The notes beneath the pieces were generated by a model. The model did no database searches. It had not been told where the DNA came from and worked only from the letters and a program-made list of their open reading frames with translations. Source: Bacillota bacterium (GTDB lineage: Bacteria; Bacillota; Clostridia; Oscillospirales; Ruminococcaceae). From it: a DNA stretch of 43,998 nucleotides. A program made the position numbers and the translations under genes. Positions 16,725 through 24,766 of the stretch are shown piece after piece (the first letter of the stretch is position 1; every line of letters begins with the position of its first letter). The DNA lies in contig JAEYXR010000127.1 of the NCBI GenBank assembly GCA_023431215.1, positions 1 through 43,998 on the forward strand. The letters run 5' to 3'.

Positions 16725-17270
16725 CTATACCAATCTGTAATTGCTGATTTGACCTCTATAAATGAGCTCGCCTATGTTCAATGATAAAAAGTCATGGGGA
16801 CGAACCAGGGTTTCGGGCTTTTTAAAAAGCGTAAGCCCTGCTTTGAGCAGTACCTCAGCAACAAACTGCGAACAGAAGTATTTATCCTTTCGCTTATGCG
16901 GAATACCAAGATAACAGTAAAGCAGCCCAAGCATGCTGTATTTGTATTGAGCCTGTTGCGACTGAAATTCTTTTAAAATTTTATAAATTTGTTCGTATTC
17001 TTCTACACTGACAGAAATACGCACCACAGCAATACCTGAATCGTTGTGTTCTTTAAAGAATCCCCAACTTTTGCTTTCCTGTACAAAACCTGCACGAAAA
17101 ATATTTCTAAGCTCCTTACGACCAAAGGAGTAGATAGTTTCAAGACTTGCATCCAACGAGATGGAGCAGTGGTTATAAGCAACGCCAAGTTTTCTTTGTA
17201 TAAGCCTGCCAAGAGTGGTATTTGTTCTGGAAACTACTATATAAATGTAAGTTTCATTTTTTATAGACAC
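16725..17270 (-). CDS. Permuted NlpC/P60-like (YiiX/YaeF, papain-fold) hydrolase
   Basis: A 181-residue small protein with the circularly permuted papain-fold order: the His comes first (YNHCSISLD, His34) and the Cys later (YFCSQFVAEVLL, Cys133). This order is typical of the YiiX/YaeF group, thought to act on lipid or amide bonds near membranes. There is no signal peptide. GTG 17270 is preferred (AAAGGAG nine bases upstream); a TTG two codons earlier (17276) is only three bases from the Shine-Dalgarno. It is the first gene of the envelope operon and is divergent from the two-component system. A fatty-acyl or amide hydrolase acting on the glycolipid is plausible, not shown. Confidence 0.75.
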   Translation of the reverse strand: MSIKNETYIYIVVSRTNTTLGRLIQRKLGVAYNHCSISLDASLETIYSFGRKELRNIFRAGFVQESKSWGFFKEHNDSGIAVVRISVSVEEYEQIYKILKEFQSQQAQYKYSMLGLLYCYLGIPHKRKDKYFCSQFVAEVLLKAGLTLFKKPETLVRPHDFLSLNIGELIYRGQISNYRLV

Positions 17271-17312
17271 TTTCAAAGTCTCCTTTACTCTGCACGCTTA
17301 TGATAATATTAG

Positions 17313-17437
17313 TCTATACCACAGGACTTAAGACAGCATTTGCCCTCTCTTAAGATTTCTTAAGAGAACACAAAGACACACAAAAGAATTCTTTGTTATT
17401 ATTTGAAATAGTAAACAAGAAATGCTGGTGGTATAAT
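17313..17437. promoter_or_regulatory. Divergent promoters with CTTAAG boxes (probable response-regulator sites)
   Basis: CTTAAG occurs three times, at 17327-17332, 17349-17354 and 17359-17364, with offsets of 22 and 10 bp, about two turns and one turn of the helix. The last two also form a perfect inverted repeat (TCTCTTAAG-ATTT-CTTAAGAGA, 17346-17367). Rightward, TGGTATAAT (17429-17437) is an extended -10 with a poor -35. Leftward, the inverse of TCTATA (17313-17318) gives TATAGA preceded by TGG, with a CTTAAG box at its -35 position. The arrangement suits an OmpR-type regulator controlling both directions. Direct binding is inferred. Confidence 0.5.
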
Positions 17438-17461
17438 GATAAAAAGCGAGGCGATTGAAAA

Positions 17462-18163
17462 GTGACATATACAATTTTGGTTGCAGAAGATGACAAGGAT
17501 ATTTTAAACCTGCTGAGGTTATATTTGGAAAGCAGCGGTTACCATGTATTAACAGCACCGGACGGCAGGCAGGCGCTTACACTGGTTGAAACCGCCCAGC
17601 AAATTGACCTGGCTGTATTGGACGTGATGATGCCGGGTCTGGACGGTTTTGAGCTGACACAAATAATTAGAGAAAAATATAATTTCCCCATTTTATTTTT
17701 AACTGCCAAAGCGCAGGATAACGATAAAATTTTAGGTCTCAATTTAGGCGCAGATGACTATATGACAAAGCCGTTTAATCCTCTTGAGGTGGTGGCGAGG
17801 GTTGGAGCAAACCTACGGCGTTTTTATAAGCTGAATACTGTTCAAACAGCCGAAACTGAATCGACGATTCTTGAGCTGGGAGAGCTTACTTTGGATACTG
17901 AAAAGCTTGTCTTGCGCAAAAATGGGGAGGAAATTATCATTACACCAAATGAATATAAGCTGCTTGCGTTTTTAATGAAGTCTCCCGGCAGGGTTTATAC
18001 AAAATCTCAGCTCTGTGAGGCAATGAATGGAGAATCCTATGAAAATTATGAAAATGCCATCATGGTGCACATTTCTCATATACGAGAGAAGCTGGAAGAT
18101 GACTCCAAAAACCCACGCTATATTAAAAACGTTAGAGGTGTAGGATATAAAATTGAGAAATAA
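17462..18163 (+). CDS. OmpR/PhoB-family response regulator
   Basis: A 233-residue regulator. The receiver domain (1-120) has acidic pocket D10/D11, phospho-acceptor Asp54 (LDVMMPGLDGFE), the switch Thr in LFLTAKA and Lys in DDYMTKPFNP. A linker leads to a winged-helix domain (about 135-233) with NEYKLLAFLM and HISHIREKLE and ending in VRGVGYKI. The start is GTG 17462 with GAGG ten bases upstream. It overlaps the kinase gene by 11 bases. Being divergent from the envelope operon with repeated boxes between, it probably controls that operon and itself. Confidence 0.93.
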   Translation: MTYTILVAEDDKDILNLLRLYLESSGYHVLTAPDGRQALTLVETAQQIDLAVLDVMMPGLDGFELTQIIREKYNFPILFLTAKAQDNDKILGLNLGADDYMTKPFNPLEVVARVGANLRRFYKLNTVQTAETESTILELGELTLDTEKLVLRKNGEEIIITPNEYKLLAFLMKSPGRVYTKSQLCEAMNGESYENYENAIMVHISHIREKLEDDSKNPRYIKNVRGVGYKIEK

Positions 18164-19727
18164 TTCAAAGCGCGGCAGTGTTTTTACATTATTATTGGCA
18201 AATTATATTCTCTTCACCCTTTTGCTGGCGACAATGCTAATCAGTTTGTTTGTAACCTTTTTGTTTCGAATGGTCAGCATAATAGAAAAAAATGATCCGT
18301 CACAGATTGAAGACTACCGTACCATGCTAACCGAGCAGCGATATGCTGATTTTCCAACGGAACGACTGTTGGGAAAGTCGGGTGGCATTATTGTACTGGA
18401 TTCGCAGCAAAATATTGTCTATCAAAGTTACCGGCAAGAAATAATTACACAGCTTACCAAAGAGGACATTGATTATATTCCCGCATACAGAACTTTTCCT
18501 GATATTACCGTACATCGGTTTTTAAATGAGGATGGTCAGCCTCAAACCGCAGTTTCGATTGTGGAGCTTCATAACGAAGCTGAGGTTTACCGGTATTATA
18601 TTTTTAATGCACAAAACCAGGTCATCTATCAGTCTTCCAAGTTGCCCTCAACGCGGCTGAGTCCTTTGCAGTTTCAACTGTTAACCGATAGCCTTGACCC
18701 TGTTTTCAGCCTGCAGCAATATCCTTTTGAAACACAGAAAGGAGAGGAATATACCTTGCTGCTGCTAAGTGACCGCGCTGCAATGGGAAATGCAATAAGT
18801 CGTGCCGGTATCATTTTTATCATCTTGTTCTTTCTGGCGTATTGTACAATTATGCTTTTGTTTATTCTTTGGCTAAAAAGAAGCATAAAAAAGCCGTTGA
18901 GTTTACTTTGTGAGGAGTTAAATAACTTTGACAGCGGTGAAGCACGGCAGGCAAATTATTGTGGCCCCAAGGAGTTTGTAGAAATCTTTGTCAGCTTTAA
19001 TGCAATGTCAAAAAGGCTGCAAAACAGTGAGGCAGAGCGCCGGCGTCTTGAAGTAGACCGCCAGAAGATGCTCGCGGATATCTCACATGACCTAAAAACT
19101 CCCATTACGGTTGTACAGGGTTACGCCAAGGCACTTTGTGATGGTGTTATACCTGTTGATGAGAGGGCAAAATATTTAGAAACCATTGAGCAAAAGGCAT
19201 CAGGACTTAACGACCTTATCAACACCTTTTATGAATACAGCAAACTGGAGCACCCTGCATATACCCTGACTCAGGAATCTGTAGATATTTGCAATTACCT
19301 AAGAGATTATGTGGCAGAACAGTATGCAGAGCTGGAGCTTTCTGGTTTTACCCTGGAGGTTGATATTCCTGAACAACACATTTCTTGCAGTGTTGACCGT
19401 ATACAGCTACAGCGTGCCTTTGCAAATATTATAGGCAACGCAACAAAGCACAACAAAGCAGGAACAACCCTTTACTTTACACTAACTCCACAAGCAAACC
19501 ATGTGCGTATTCTTTTAATGGACGATGGAGTTGGAATACCGGAGAAAATAAGAAAAACCATTTTTACCCCTTTTGTGGTTGGTGAGACATCACGTAACAG
19601 CCAGGGCTCCGGGCTTGGCCTTTCCATTGCACAAAAAATTGTGGAAGCGCACAACGGAACAATCCGTCTGCTGGAACCACAGCCGCCCTTCAGCACAATA
19701 TTTGAGATAATTTTACCTACTATTTAA
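18153..19727 (+). CDS. Membrane sensor histidine kinase
   Basis: A 524-residue kinase. TM1 is about 17-41, an extracellular sensor domain follows to about 215, TM2 is about 219-241, then HAMP. The phospho-acceptor is His312 in DISHDLKTPITV. The ATPase domain shows ANIIGNATKHN (N box), DDGVGIP (G1), IFTPFVVGE (F box) and GSGLGLSIAQKI (G2). It starts at TTG 18153, inside the end of the response-regulator gene. The partner is that regulator. The extracellular part has no recognisable ligand motif; envelope stress or a cationic peptide are possible inputs given the target operon, but that is a guess. Confidence 0.92.
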   Translation: MRNNSKRGSVFTLLLANYILFTLLLATMLISLFVTFLFRMVSIIEKNDPSQIEDYRTMLTEQRYADFPTERLLGKSGGIIVLDSQQNIVYQSYRQEIITQLTKEDIDYIPAYRTFPDITVHRFLNEDGQPQTAVSIVELHNEAEVYRYYIFNAQNQVIYQSSKLPSTRLSPLQFQLLTDSLDPVFSLQQYPFETQKGEEYTLLLLSDRAAMGNAISRAGIIFIILFFLAYCTIMLLFILWLKRSIKKPLSLLCEELNNFDSGEARQANYCGPKEFVEIFVSFNAMSKRLQNSEAERRRLEVDRQKMLADISHDLKTPITVVQGYAKALCDGVIPVDERAKYLETIEQKASGLNDLINTFYEYSKLEHPAYTLTQESVDICNYLRDYVAEQYAELELSGFTLEVDIPEQHISCSVDRIQLQRAFANIIGNATKHNKAGTTLYFTLTPQANHVRILLMDDGVGIPEKIRKTIFTPFVVGETSRNSQGSGLGLSIAQKIVEAHNGTIRLLEPQPPFSTIFEIILPTI

Positions 19728-19752
19728 AGCTTCCCATTTAAGCCTAATAAAT

Positions 19753-19796
19753 AAGCAGAGCCTGTAAGATACTTTTGTATCTTACAGGCTCTGCTT
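19753..19796. terminator. Bidirectional terminator between the kinase and GntR genes
   Basis: A perfect 20-bp stem (19753-19772 with 19777-19796), loop TTTT, between converging genes. The flanking T-tracts are short, so termination may be partial. Confidence 0.7.
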
Positions 19797-19840
19797 AAAG
19801 CATTCAGCTACACAGAGAACTTCAGAATTTTGCTATCAAA

Positions 19841-20491
19841 TTAAGACTCCCAATGCTCCATATAAAACTTCATATCATTCATAACATGAATGCGCATCCG
19901 TTCTTCTACCAACGCATTGTTACGCTGTTTGAGTGCTTCCACAATTGCCATATGCTCATTCAAGTAGCTTTCATCACGCTTAAACCCAGAAAACTCCTGA
20001 TTGCGGGCAAGAAGTGATAATGAACGATTTTTTTCAATCATACCAAGAAGATGAGAATTCTGGCATCCGCTGATAATTACATCGTGAAAATGGGTGTTGG
20101 TTTCTACTACTTTGTCGTAATCCTTTTTGCGATGATACTCAAGGGCCCTGCGGACACAATCCTCCAGCGCGTCAATAACTTCATCGGAAAGATACGCAAC
20201 TCCAAGACTGGCCGCATAGGATTCCAACACCATCCGGCATTCATACACTTCTATGATATTGCCTGATTTCAGTGGATTGACCATTAACCCTGTGGGAGTT
20301 ACAACCACCAGCTCGTCCTGTTCCAGCATACGCAGCGCCTCACGCACGGGGCTGCGGCTTACCCCCAAGGACTGGGATAAGGCGTTTTCGTTGATTTTTT
20401 CGCCGCACTTCAAATCGCCATCTAAAATCCTGCGCTTTAAAATATCATAAACCTGCAGATGGTACGATACCTTTTTAACGATAGTTTCCAT
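19841..20491 (-). CDS. GntR-family regulator, FadR subgroup (FCD domain)
   Basis: A 216-residue regulator with winged helix LSQSLGVSRSPVREALRMLE (about 37-56) and an FCD domain with likely metal-binding His residues in THFHDVII, LNEHMAIV and MRIHVMND. ATG 20491 is chosen because AAAGGAATGG precedes it; the frame stays open to 20563. It has its own promoter and lies downstream of the amidohydrolase operon on the same strand, so it is the likely regulator of 20701-24667. A candidate operator TGTCGACA lies at that operon's promoter. Confidence 0.9.
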   Translation of the reverse strand: METIVKKVSYHLQVYDILKRRILDGDLKCGEKINENALSQSLGVSRSPVREALRMLEQDELVVVTPTGLMVNPLKSGNIIEVYECRMVLESYAASLGVAYLSDEVIDALEDCVRRALEYHRKKDYDKVVETNTHFHDVIISGCQNSHLLGMIEKNRSLSLLARNQEFSGFKRDESYLNEHMAIVEALKQRNNALVEERMRIHVMNDMKFYMEHWES

Positions 20492-20621
20492 ATTTATAAC
20501 CATTCCTTTCACTACACGCCAAGGCACAAGATGACTAAAAGCCACAGGGTTACCAATGCGCACATGTGGCGAAACTTTCCGGGGACATTTTATTTAAAAA
20601 TAATACAATATCATACTGCCT

Positions 20622-20650
20622 ATTATAACTTTTGTGCGTATTGTTAGCAA
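20622..20650 (-). promoter_or_regulatory. Promoter for the GntR gene
   Basis: On the minus strand TTGCTA (20650-20645), 17 bases, TATAAT (20627-20622). It leaves a leader of about 120 bases that contains an inverted repeat GCCACA (20541-20546) / TGTGGC (20565-20570) and the palindrome CACATGTG (20561-20568), possible regulatory sites. Confidence 0.6.
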
Positions 20651-20655
20651 GTACC

Positions 20656-20683
20656 AAAGGAGGGGGATTACACCCCCTCCTTT
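20656..20683 (-). terminator. Hairpin after the amidohydrolase gene
   Basis: An 11-bp GC-rich stem (20656-20666 with 20673-20683), six-base loop, 18 bases after the amidohydrolase stop on the minus strand. No long T-tract follows, so termination may be partial and some readthrough into gntR is possible. Confidence 0.6.
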
Positions 20684-20700
20684 CAGCATTTGCAGTATTT

Positions 20701-22059
20701 TCACTTTTTTGAGCGGCCAACATATTGGCCATACCCCAACCGGCCCACAATCTGCCCATTAAGACAGACTGTCTCGCCCCGTACAACGGTGCGCACCGGC
20801 CAGCCATGATACGTTAAGCCAAAGTATGGGGACCACCTACATTTGGACTTCATATCATCCACAGTGTAGGTTTTTATCATGTCCATATCGACCACCACAA
20901 AATCGGCATCTGAACCCAGCTGTAAAACACCCTTTTGGGGGTATAACCCGTAAATTTGTGCCGGATTATAGCTGGTAATTTCCACTACCCGCTCTAAGCT
21001 TATTCGTCCTTGGTTTACACCATTGAGCAGGGTGGGCAGCAGTGTTTCTGTTCCGGGAATTCCATTGGGCGCAAGCCAGATGTTCTCTTCACCGGCCTCT
21101 TTTTCACTTTTCTCGTAGGGGCTGTGATCGGATGCAAAGGTACTTACATAGCCTTTATCAATCATTTCCCATAGCTTTTCTCTATTTTCTTCTTCATGCA
21201 TAACAGGAGAGAATTTAAGATAAGGCCCATGCTTTTTCATATCTTCTTTGACAAAGGTCAAAAAGTGAGGGCATGTTTCGGCAAATACTTTTACACCTCG
21301 CTGCTGTGCCTCATGAATCATCTTCAGAGCGGTGACGTTGGTTACATGCAGAATAACAGCTTGAGCTCCTGTTTGCTCTAAAAAGAAGATGGCACGTTGA
21401 ACGGCCTCGTTCTCGGCATATTCAGGATGTGATTCATTATAAGCAATACCATCCTTACGACCCTGAGCCTTAAGTTCTTCCTCTTTCATTTTTAAGATAC
21501 TGTCATTTTCACAATGAATGAGTGCCAATCCACCGCTTTTTGCCAGAATCTCAAAATGTCTGTACATGGCATCGTCCTGCACATAAGGAAAATCTGCCAC
21601 AGAGAAGCACATGAACATTTTAATGGCAGTAGCACCGGTTTTGCTCCAAAGGTCGTCTACACGATCCAGGTTTGTGGCAACTGCGCCACCATGCAGGCCA
21701 TAGTCTATGTAACCTCTGCCTTCATAGGCTGCCAGATTGATGTTGTAGCTTTCAATATCAACCACAGGAGGGATGTTCATAGGATGGGAAATTGCGGTGG
21801 TTACACCACCGGAGGCAGCTGCGGCGGTGCCGCAGACAAAGTCCTCACGGTGGGTAATGCCGGGGTCCTGAAAGTGTATGTGGGCGTCAATACAGCCGGG
21901 AAGTACTGTTTTACCACACAGGTCAATAACTTCTTTGGCGGCAATTCCATCCGGGTTTGAGGTCAGGCTGGCAATCTTTCCTTCTTTTACACCGATGCAG
22001 CCACGCCAGCGTCCAGTATGGCTAACAATTTCTCCATTGATGTACAATTTATCCAACAT
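20701..22059 (-). CDS. Cyclic amidohydrolase (allantoinase/hydantoinase/dihydroorotase family)
   Basis: A 452-residue metallo-amidohydrolase that opens cyclic amides (hydantoins, allantoin, dihydroorotate-like rings) in the cytosol. The binuclear metal set is complete: H60 and H62 in DAHIHF, the carboxylated Lys147 (ATAIKMFM), H182 (LIHCEND), H238 (ILHVTN) and Asp311 (ASDHSP). GIPGTETLLP near the C-terminal third resembles allantoinase and hydantoinase more than dihydroorotase. It is the last gene of a four-gene minus operon with a racemase homologue, a KdgT-type permease and an FAH-family enzyme. No pyrimidine genes are near, so biosynthetic PyrC is unlikely. The true ring substrate is open. 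Confidence 0.85.
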   Translation of the reverse strand: MLDKLYINGEIVSHTGRWRGCIGVKEGKIASLTSNPDGIAAKEVIDLCGKTVLPGCIDAHIHFQDPGITHREDFVCGTAAAASGGVTTAISHPMNIPPVVDIESYNINLAAYEGRGYIDYGLHGGAVATNLDRVDDLWSKTGATAIKMFMCFSVADFPYVQDDAMYRHFEILAKSGGLALIHCENDSILKMKEEELKAQGRKDGIAYNESHPEYAENEAVQRAIFFLEQTGAQAVILHVTNVTALKMIHEAQQRGVKVFAETCPHFLTFVKEDMKKHGPYLKFSPVMHEEENREKLWEMIDKGYVSTFASDHSPYEKSEKEAGEENIWLAPNGIPGTETLLPTLLNGVNQGRISLERVVEITSYNPAQIYGLYPQKGVLQLGSDADFVVVDMDMIKTYTVDDMKSKCRWSPYFGLTYHGWPVRTVVRGETVCLNGQIVGRLGYGQYVGRSKK

Positions 22060-22089
22060 ACACTTTCGCCCCTTTGTTTTCAGTCTGTA

Positions 22090-23094
22090 TTATGTCAGCG
22101 ATGGTTCAGCAACAGAATCCATATGCTTTTCACGTTTTCCGTATTTTTTTTCTATACGCTTATTGAGCCAGGCGGTAAGTAACGGACAAAGCAGTGCGGT
22201 TACCACACAAGCAGCAGCTACCTGTGCAGTGGCAGTGGTGGCGTATGCTGCCAAAGAAGGATCAGCCTCGCCAATGGCAGGGGGAGTTGCTACTGCGTTA
22301 CCGGCGGTATTACCAACACCTGCGCCTACTGCGGAGGGGCGCTTGCGGCCAAAGAACAGATTGTATGCCCAGTAACAGATAAAGCCTGTGCTGACCAGAG
22401 AAACCAGTCCCAGTACAACACCGGGGATACCGGCGCTTACAACATCACGCAGGTTCATTCCGGCGCCAAGGGAGAAGCCGTTAAAGGGGATAATCAAAGG
22501 CATACCTTTTTCGCACAATTTGCGTACATCGTCATCAATGTTACCAAGGAACATACCGATGAATAGGGGAATAATAACTGCGATAATAGATTTGATGGGA
22601 ATCTCGCCCATGCCGGTCAGTCCCAATGCAATCATGGTAAAGAAAGGACCGTCATTCAAAGACAAAACAGATACCGCACCAACGTCAGTGGCATCACCAT
22701 AGTTTTCTGCCAGAATAGAGTACATAACACTATTGGAGTTGGTGATGGCTGCAATAATTGCCAAGGGTGTGATGGTAAAAATACCTGCAGGGCCAAAGAT
22801 AGCACCCACGCCCACGCCAATTGCTACACCAACGGCAAACTTTGTAAAGGTAAGCACCATGCCCTTGTAAAAAGGAACACCAATTTGGCGTACATTGATA
22901 GATGCACCGCAGCAGAAGATGAACATTCCAACAAAGGTGCCTGCTGCACCATTGGAGAACAGCTTGGTTGTAAAACCACCGTAATTTAAAAATGCAGGAA
23001 AAAAGGTATTGACAATACAGCCAAGCAACAGAGGAATTACCATCATTCCGCCAGGAAACTTTTGAACTGTTTTAATAATGTTAACGTTTTTCAT
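22090..23094 (-). CDS. KdgT-family permease (2-keto-3-deoxygluconate permease type)
   Basis: A 334-residue integral membrane protein with about 10 hydrophobic segments. The opening FPGGMMVIPLLLGCIVNTFF and later AAITNSNSVMYSILAE are close to the KdgT family of proton-coupled sugar-acid permeases. ATG 23094 is chosen with GGGGAGG before it; the frame continues to 23112. The C-terminal tail after the last segment is basic. Neighbours are a cyclic amidohydrolase, a racemase homologue and an FAH enzyme, not KDG kinase or aldolase. The cargo is therefore probably a different small acid or ureido compound. Confidence 0.82.
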   Translation of the reverse strand: MKNVNIIKTVQKFPGGMMVIPLLLGCIVNTFFPAFLNYGGFTTKLFSNGAAGTFVGMFIFCCGASINVRQIGVPFYKGMVLTFTKFAVGVAIGVGVGAIFGPAGIFTITPLAIIAAITNSNSVMYSILAENYGDATDVGAVSVLSLNDGPFFTMIALGLTGMGEIPIKSIIAVIIPLFIGMFLGNIDDDVRKLCEKGMPLIIPFNGFSLGAGMNLRDVVSAGIPGVVLGLVSLVSTGFICYWAYNLFFGRKRPSAVGAGVGNTAGNAVATPPAIGEADPSLAAYATTATAQVAAACVVTALLCPLLTAWLNKRIEKKYGKREKHMDSVAEPSLT

Positions 23095-23124
23095 TGCCCT
23101 TTTCCTCCCCAAACCAATTATTGA

Positions 23125-23859
23125 TTAGTTTTTTCCATCCCAAAAATAAGCATCAAATTCCTGAGGAGGCATAGCAAACTTTCTTCTCTTGCTATGGCAC
23201 AAACCGGTTTCTACCATCATTTCAGCATACTTGACGGTAACGGTTACAGGGTCCAAAACGGGCATGCCTACAAGCTCCTGCAATGCTTCATCATAGCCGC
23301 ACAGGCCTGCACAACCCAGAACTACAACCTCAGCACCATCTTCATCGGCAATTTTTAAAATTTCGTCTTTCAGCTGATTCAAGGTTTCCTCGCGGTCGGT
23401 AACACATTTTTCAACATTGACGTTGATGCCGCGAACAGAAGCACATTTGTCCTGCAGGCGGTACAATCTTACCAGGTCCTCCTGATAGGGGATAAACTGC
23501 TTGAGCATGGTAAGAACAGTATATTTGTGACCCATTAGGGCAGCCATGTATTGACCGGTTTCGGAGATGCTAAGAACAGGGATAGAAAGAGCTTCTTTTA
23601 AAGCAAAAACACCAACATTGCCAAAGCCAGCCAGAACAACGGCGTCGGGTTTCTCTTTTTCGCAGGTTTCCAAAATAGCACGGATAAAGGACCACACAGA
23701 CTGATAATCAGCAAAACCACAGTCGATATTTTTTGTACCCTTGGGGTTTGTCAATGGGATAAGCTGGGTATTGGGATTAGTAATTTTACGCTTGGCTGAT
23801 TCCATAATGATGCCGGTTACAATTTCGGAACTATTGGGGTTGGCAACTAGAATTTTCAT
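23125..23859 (-). CDS. Asp/Glu/hydantoin racemase superfamily protein with one catalytic Cys replaced by Gly
   Basis: A 244-residue cytosolic enzyme of the HyuE/allantoin-racemase type: MKILVANPNSS at the N terminus, a first loop VLAGFGNVGV and a second VVLGCAGLCGYD. Racemases use two cysteines facing each other. Here the second is present (Cys183) but the first is Gly78. Arylmalonate decarboxylase has exactly this Gly/Cys arrangement and decarboxylates instead of racemising. So this protein may be a decarboxylase or isomerase, or a racemase with altered chemistry. ATG 23859 follows AGAGAGGTAAG. It stands between the permease and FAH genes in one operon. Confidence 0.82.
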   Translation of the reverse strand: MKILVANPNSSEIVTGIIMESAKRKITNPNTQLIPLTNPKGTKNIDCGFADYQSVWSFIRAILETCEKEKPDAVVLAGFGNVGVFALKEALSIPVLSISETGQYMAALMGHKYTVLTMLKQFIPYQEDLVRLYRLQDKCASVRGINVNVEKCVTDREETLNQLKDEILKIADEDGAEVVVLGCAGLCGYDEALQELVGMPVLDPVTVTVKYAEMMVETGLCHSKRRKFAMPPQEFDAYFWDGKN

Positions 23860-23884
23860 AACAACTTACCTCTCTTTGCTTCTT

Positions 23885-24667
23885 TTAATAATAATAGGGA
23901 TTTTGGAGTCCTGCAACAGTATTTGTTACACTTCCCAACTCCCTGATTTCTGTTTTTACCACATCACCGATGTGGAGGCGAGAACCGTATCCGGTTGGGG
24001 TTCCTGTAATAATCATGTCTCCCGGAAGCAAGGTCATAATATGAGATATGTACGATACCAGCCAGGGAACATCCTTTATCATATCGTTTGTACACCCTTG
24101 TTGAACTACCGTATGGTTCACGGTGGTGGTTAGCAAAAGATTTTTAAAATCAATATCTGAAACAATACAGGGCGCAACCGGTAAAAAAGTATCGAAGGAT
24201 TTGGAACGTGCCCAAAGCACATCTTCCTTTTGCAGGTCGCTTGCGGTTACGTCATTGACTACGGTATAGCCCCAGATATAAGCCGTGGCTTCTTCCAGAG
24301 AAACACACTTAGCAGTTTTGCCAATTACAATTGCCAGCTCCACTTCGCAGGAAAGCTGCTTCACCATAGGTGGCTGAACAATTTCTTCCCCATCAGTAAT
24401 TAAGGTAGAAGGTGGCTTAATAAAGAGCTTTGGCTTTTCCGGTAAGGACTCGCCCGGACTCAGCTGAATGTCACTATAGTTTAAGCCTGTGCCAATTATT
24501 TTAGATGGCTCACAAGGAGGAAGAAGAACCACCTTTTCTTGGGGAATGGCTTCATCTGTTAATGCAAACGTTGAAAGGCTGTTACCGGCAAGCCTGTGGA
24601 TAACTTGTTCCGTCAGGATTCCATATGACACTTCATCGTTGTAGCAAAATCTTACATATTTCTTCAT
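23885..24667 (-). CDS. Fumarylacetoacetate hydrolase (FAH) family enzyme
   Basis: A 260-residue Mg-dependent enzyme. The FAH fold is shown by GLNYSD, KPPSTLITDG, the metal-binding acids in LSCEVELAIVIGK and VVNDVTASDLQ, FDTFLPVAPC and PGDMIITGTPTGYG. Members cleave C-C bonds of acylpyruvates, hydrate 2-oxo-pent-4-enoates or decarboxylate oxaloacetate. ATG 24667 follows GCAGGTG. It is the first gene of the operon, so it is likely made in the largest amount. With the amidohydrolase and the Gly/Cys racemase homologue it suggests degradation of a cyclic ureide or imide to an oxo acid. Confidence 0.87.
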   Translation of the reverse strand: MKKYVRFCYNDEVSYGILTEQVIHRLAGNSLSTFALTDEAIPQEKVVLLPPCEPSKIIGTGLNYSDIQLSPGESLPEKPKLFIKPPSTLITDGEEIVQPPMVKQLSCEVELAIVIGKTAKCVSLEEATAYIWGYTVVNDVTASDLQKEDVLWARSKSFDTFLPVAPCIVSDIDFKNLLLTTTVNHTVVQQGCTNDMIKDVPWLVSYISHIMTLLPGDMIITGTPTGYGSRLHIGDVVKTEIRELGSVTNTVAGLQNPYYY

Positions 24668-24696
24668 GTTTCACCTGCATACTGTAGATTGTATTC

Positions 24697-24766
24697 TGTC
24701 GACAACACTAATTATAGATATTTTTTCTAATTTGTCCAGTGTAATATTCAAAAATTTTAGTGTAAT
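24697..24766 (-). promoter_or_regulatory. Promoter and operator region of the FAH-racemase-permease-amidohydrolase operon
   Basis: On the minus strand TGGACA (24738-24733), 16 bases, consensus TATAAT (24716-24711). The palindrome TGTCGACA (24697-24704) sits at the predicted start of transcription, a good place for a GntR repressor. Two direct copies of AGTGTAAT (24739-24746, 24759-24766) lie 20 bp apart just upstream of the -35. The promoter call is fairly firm; the operator role is inferred. Confidence 0.6.

Noticed and set aside
22090..24667. Classical 2-keto-3-deoxygluconate catabolism based on the KdgT-type permease
   Set aside because: No KDG kinase, aldolase or uronate enzyme is nearby; the neighbours are amide-ring and oxo-acid enzymes.
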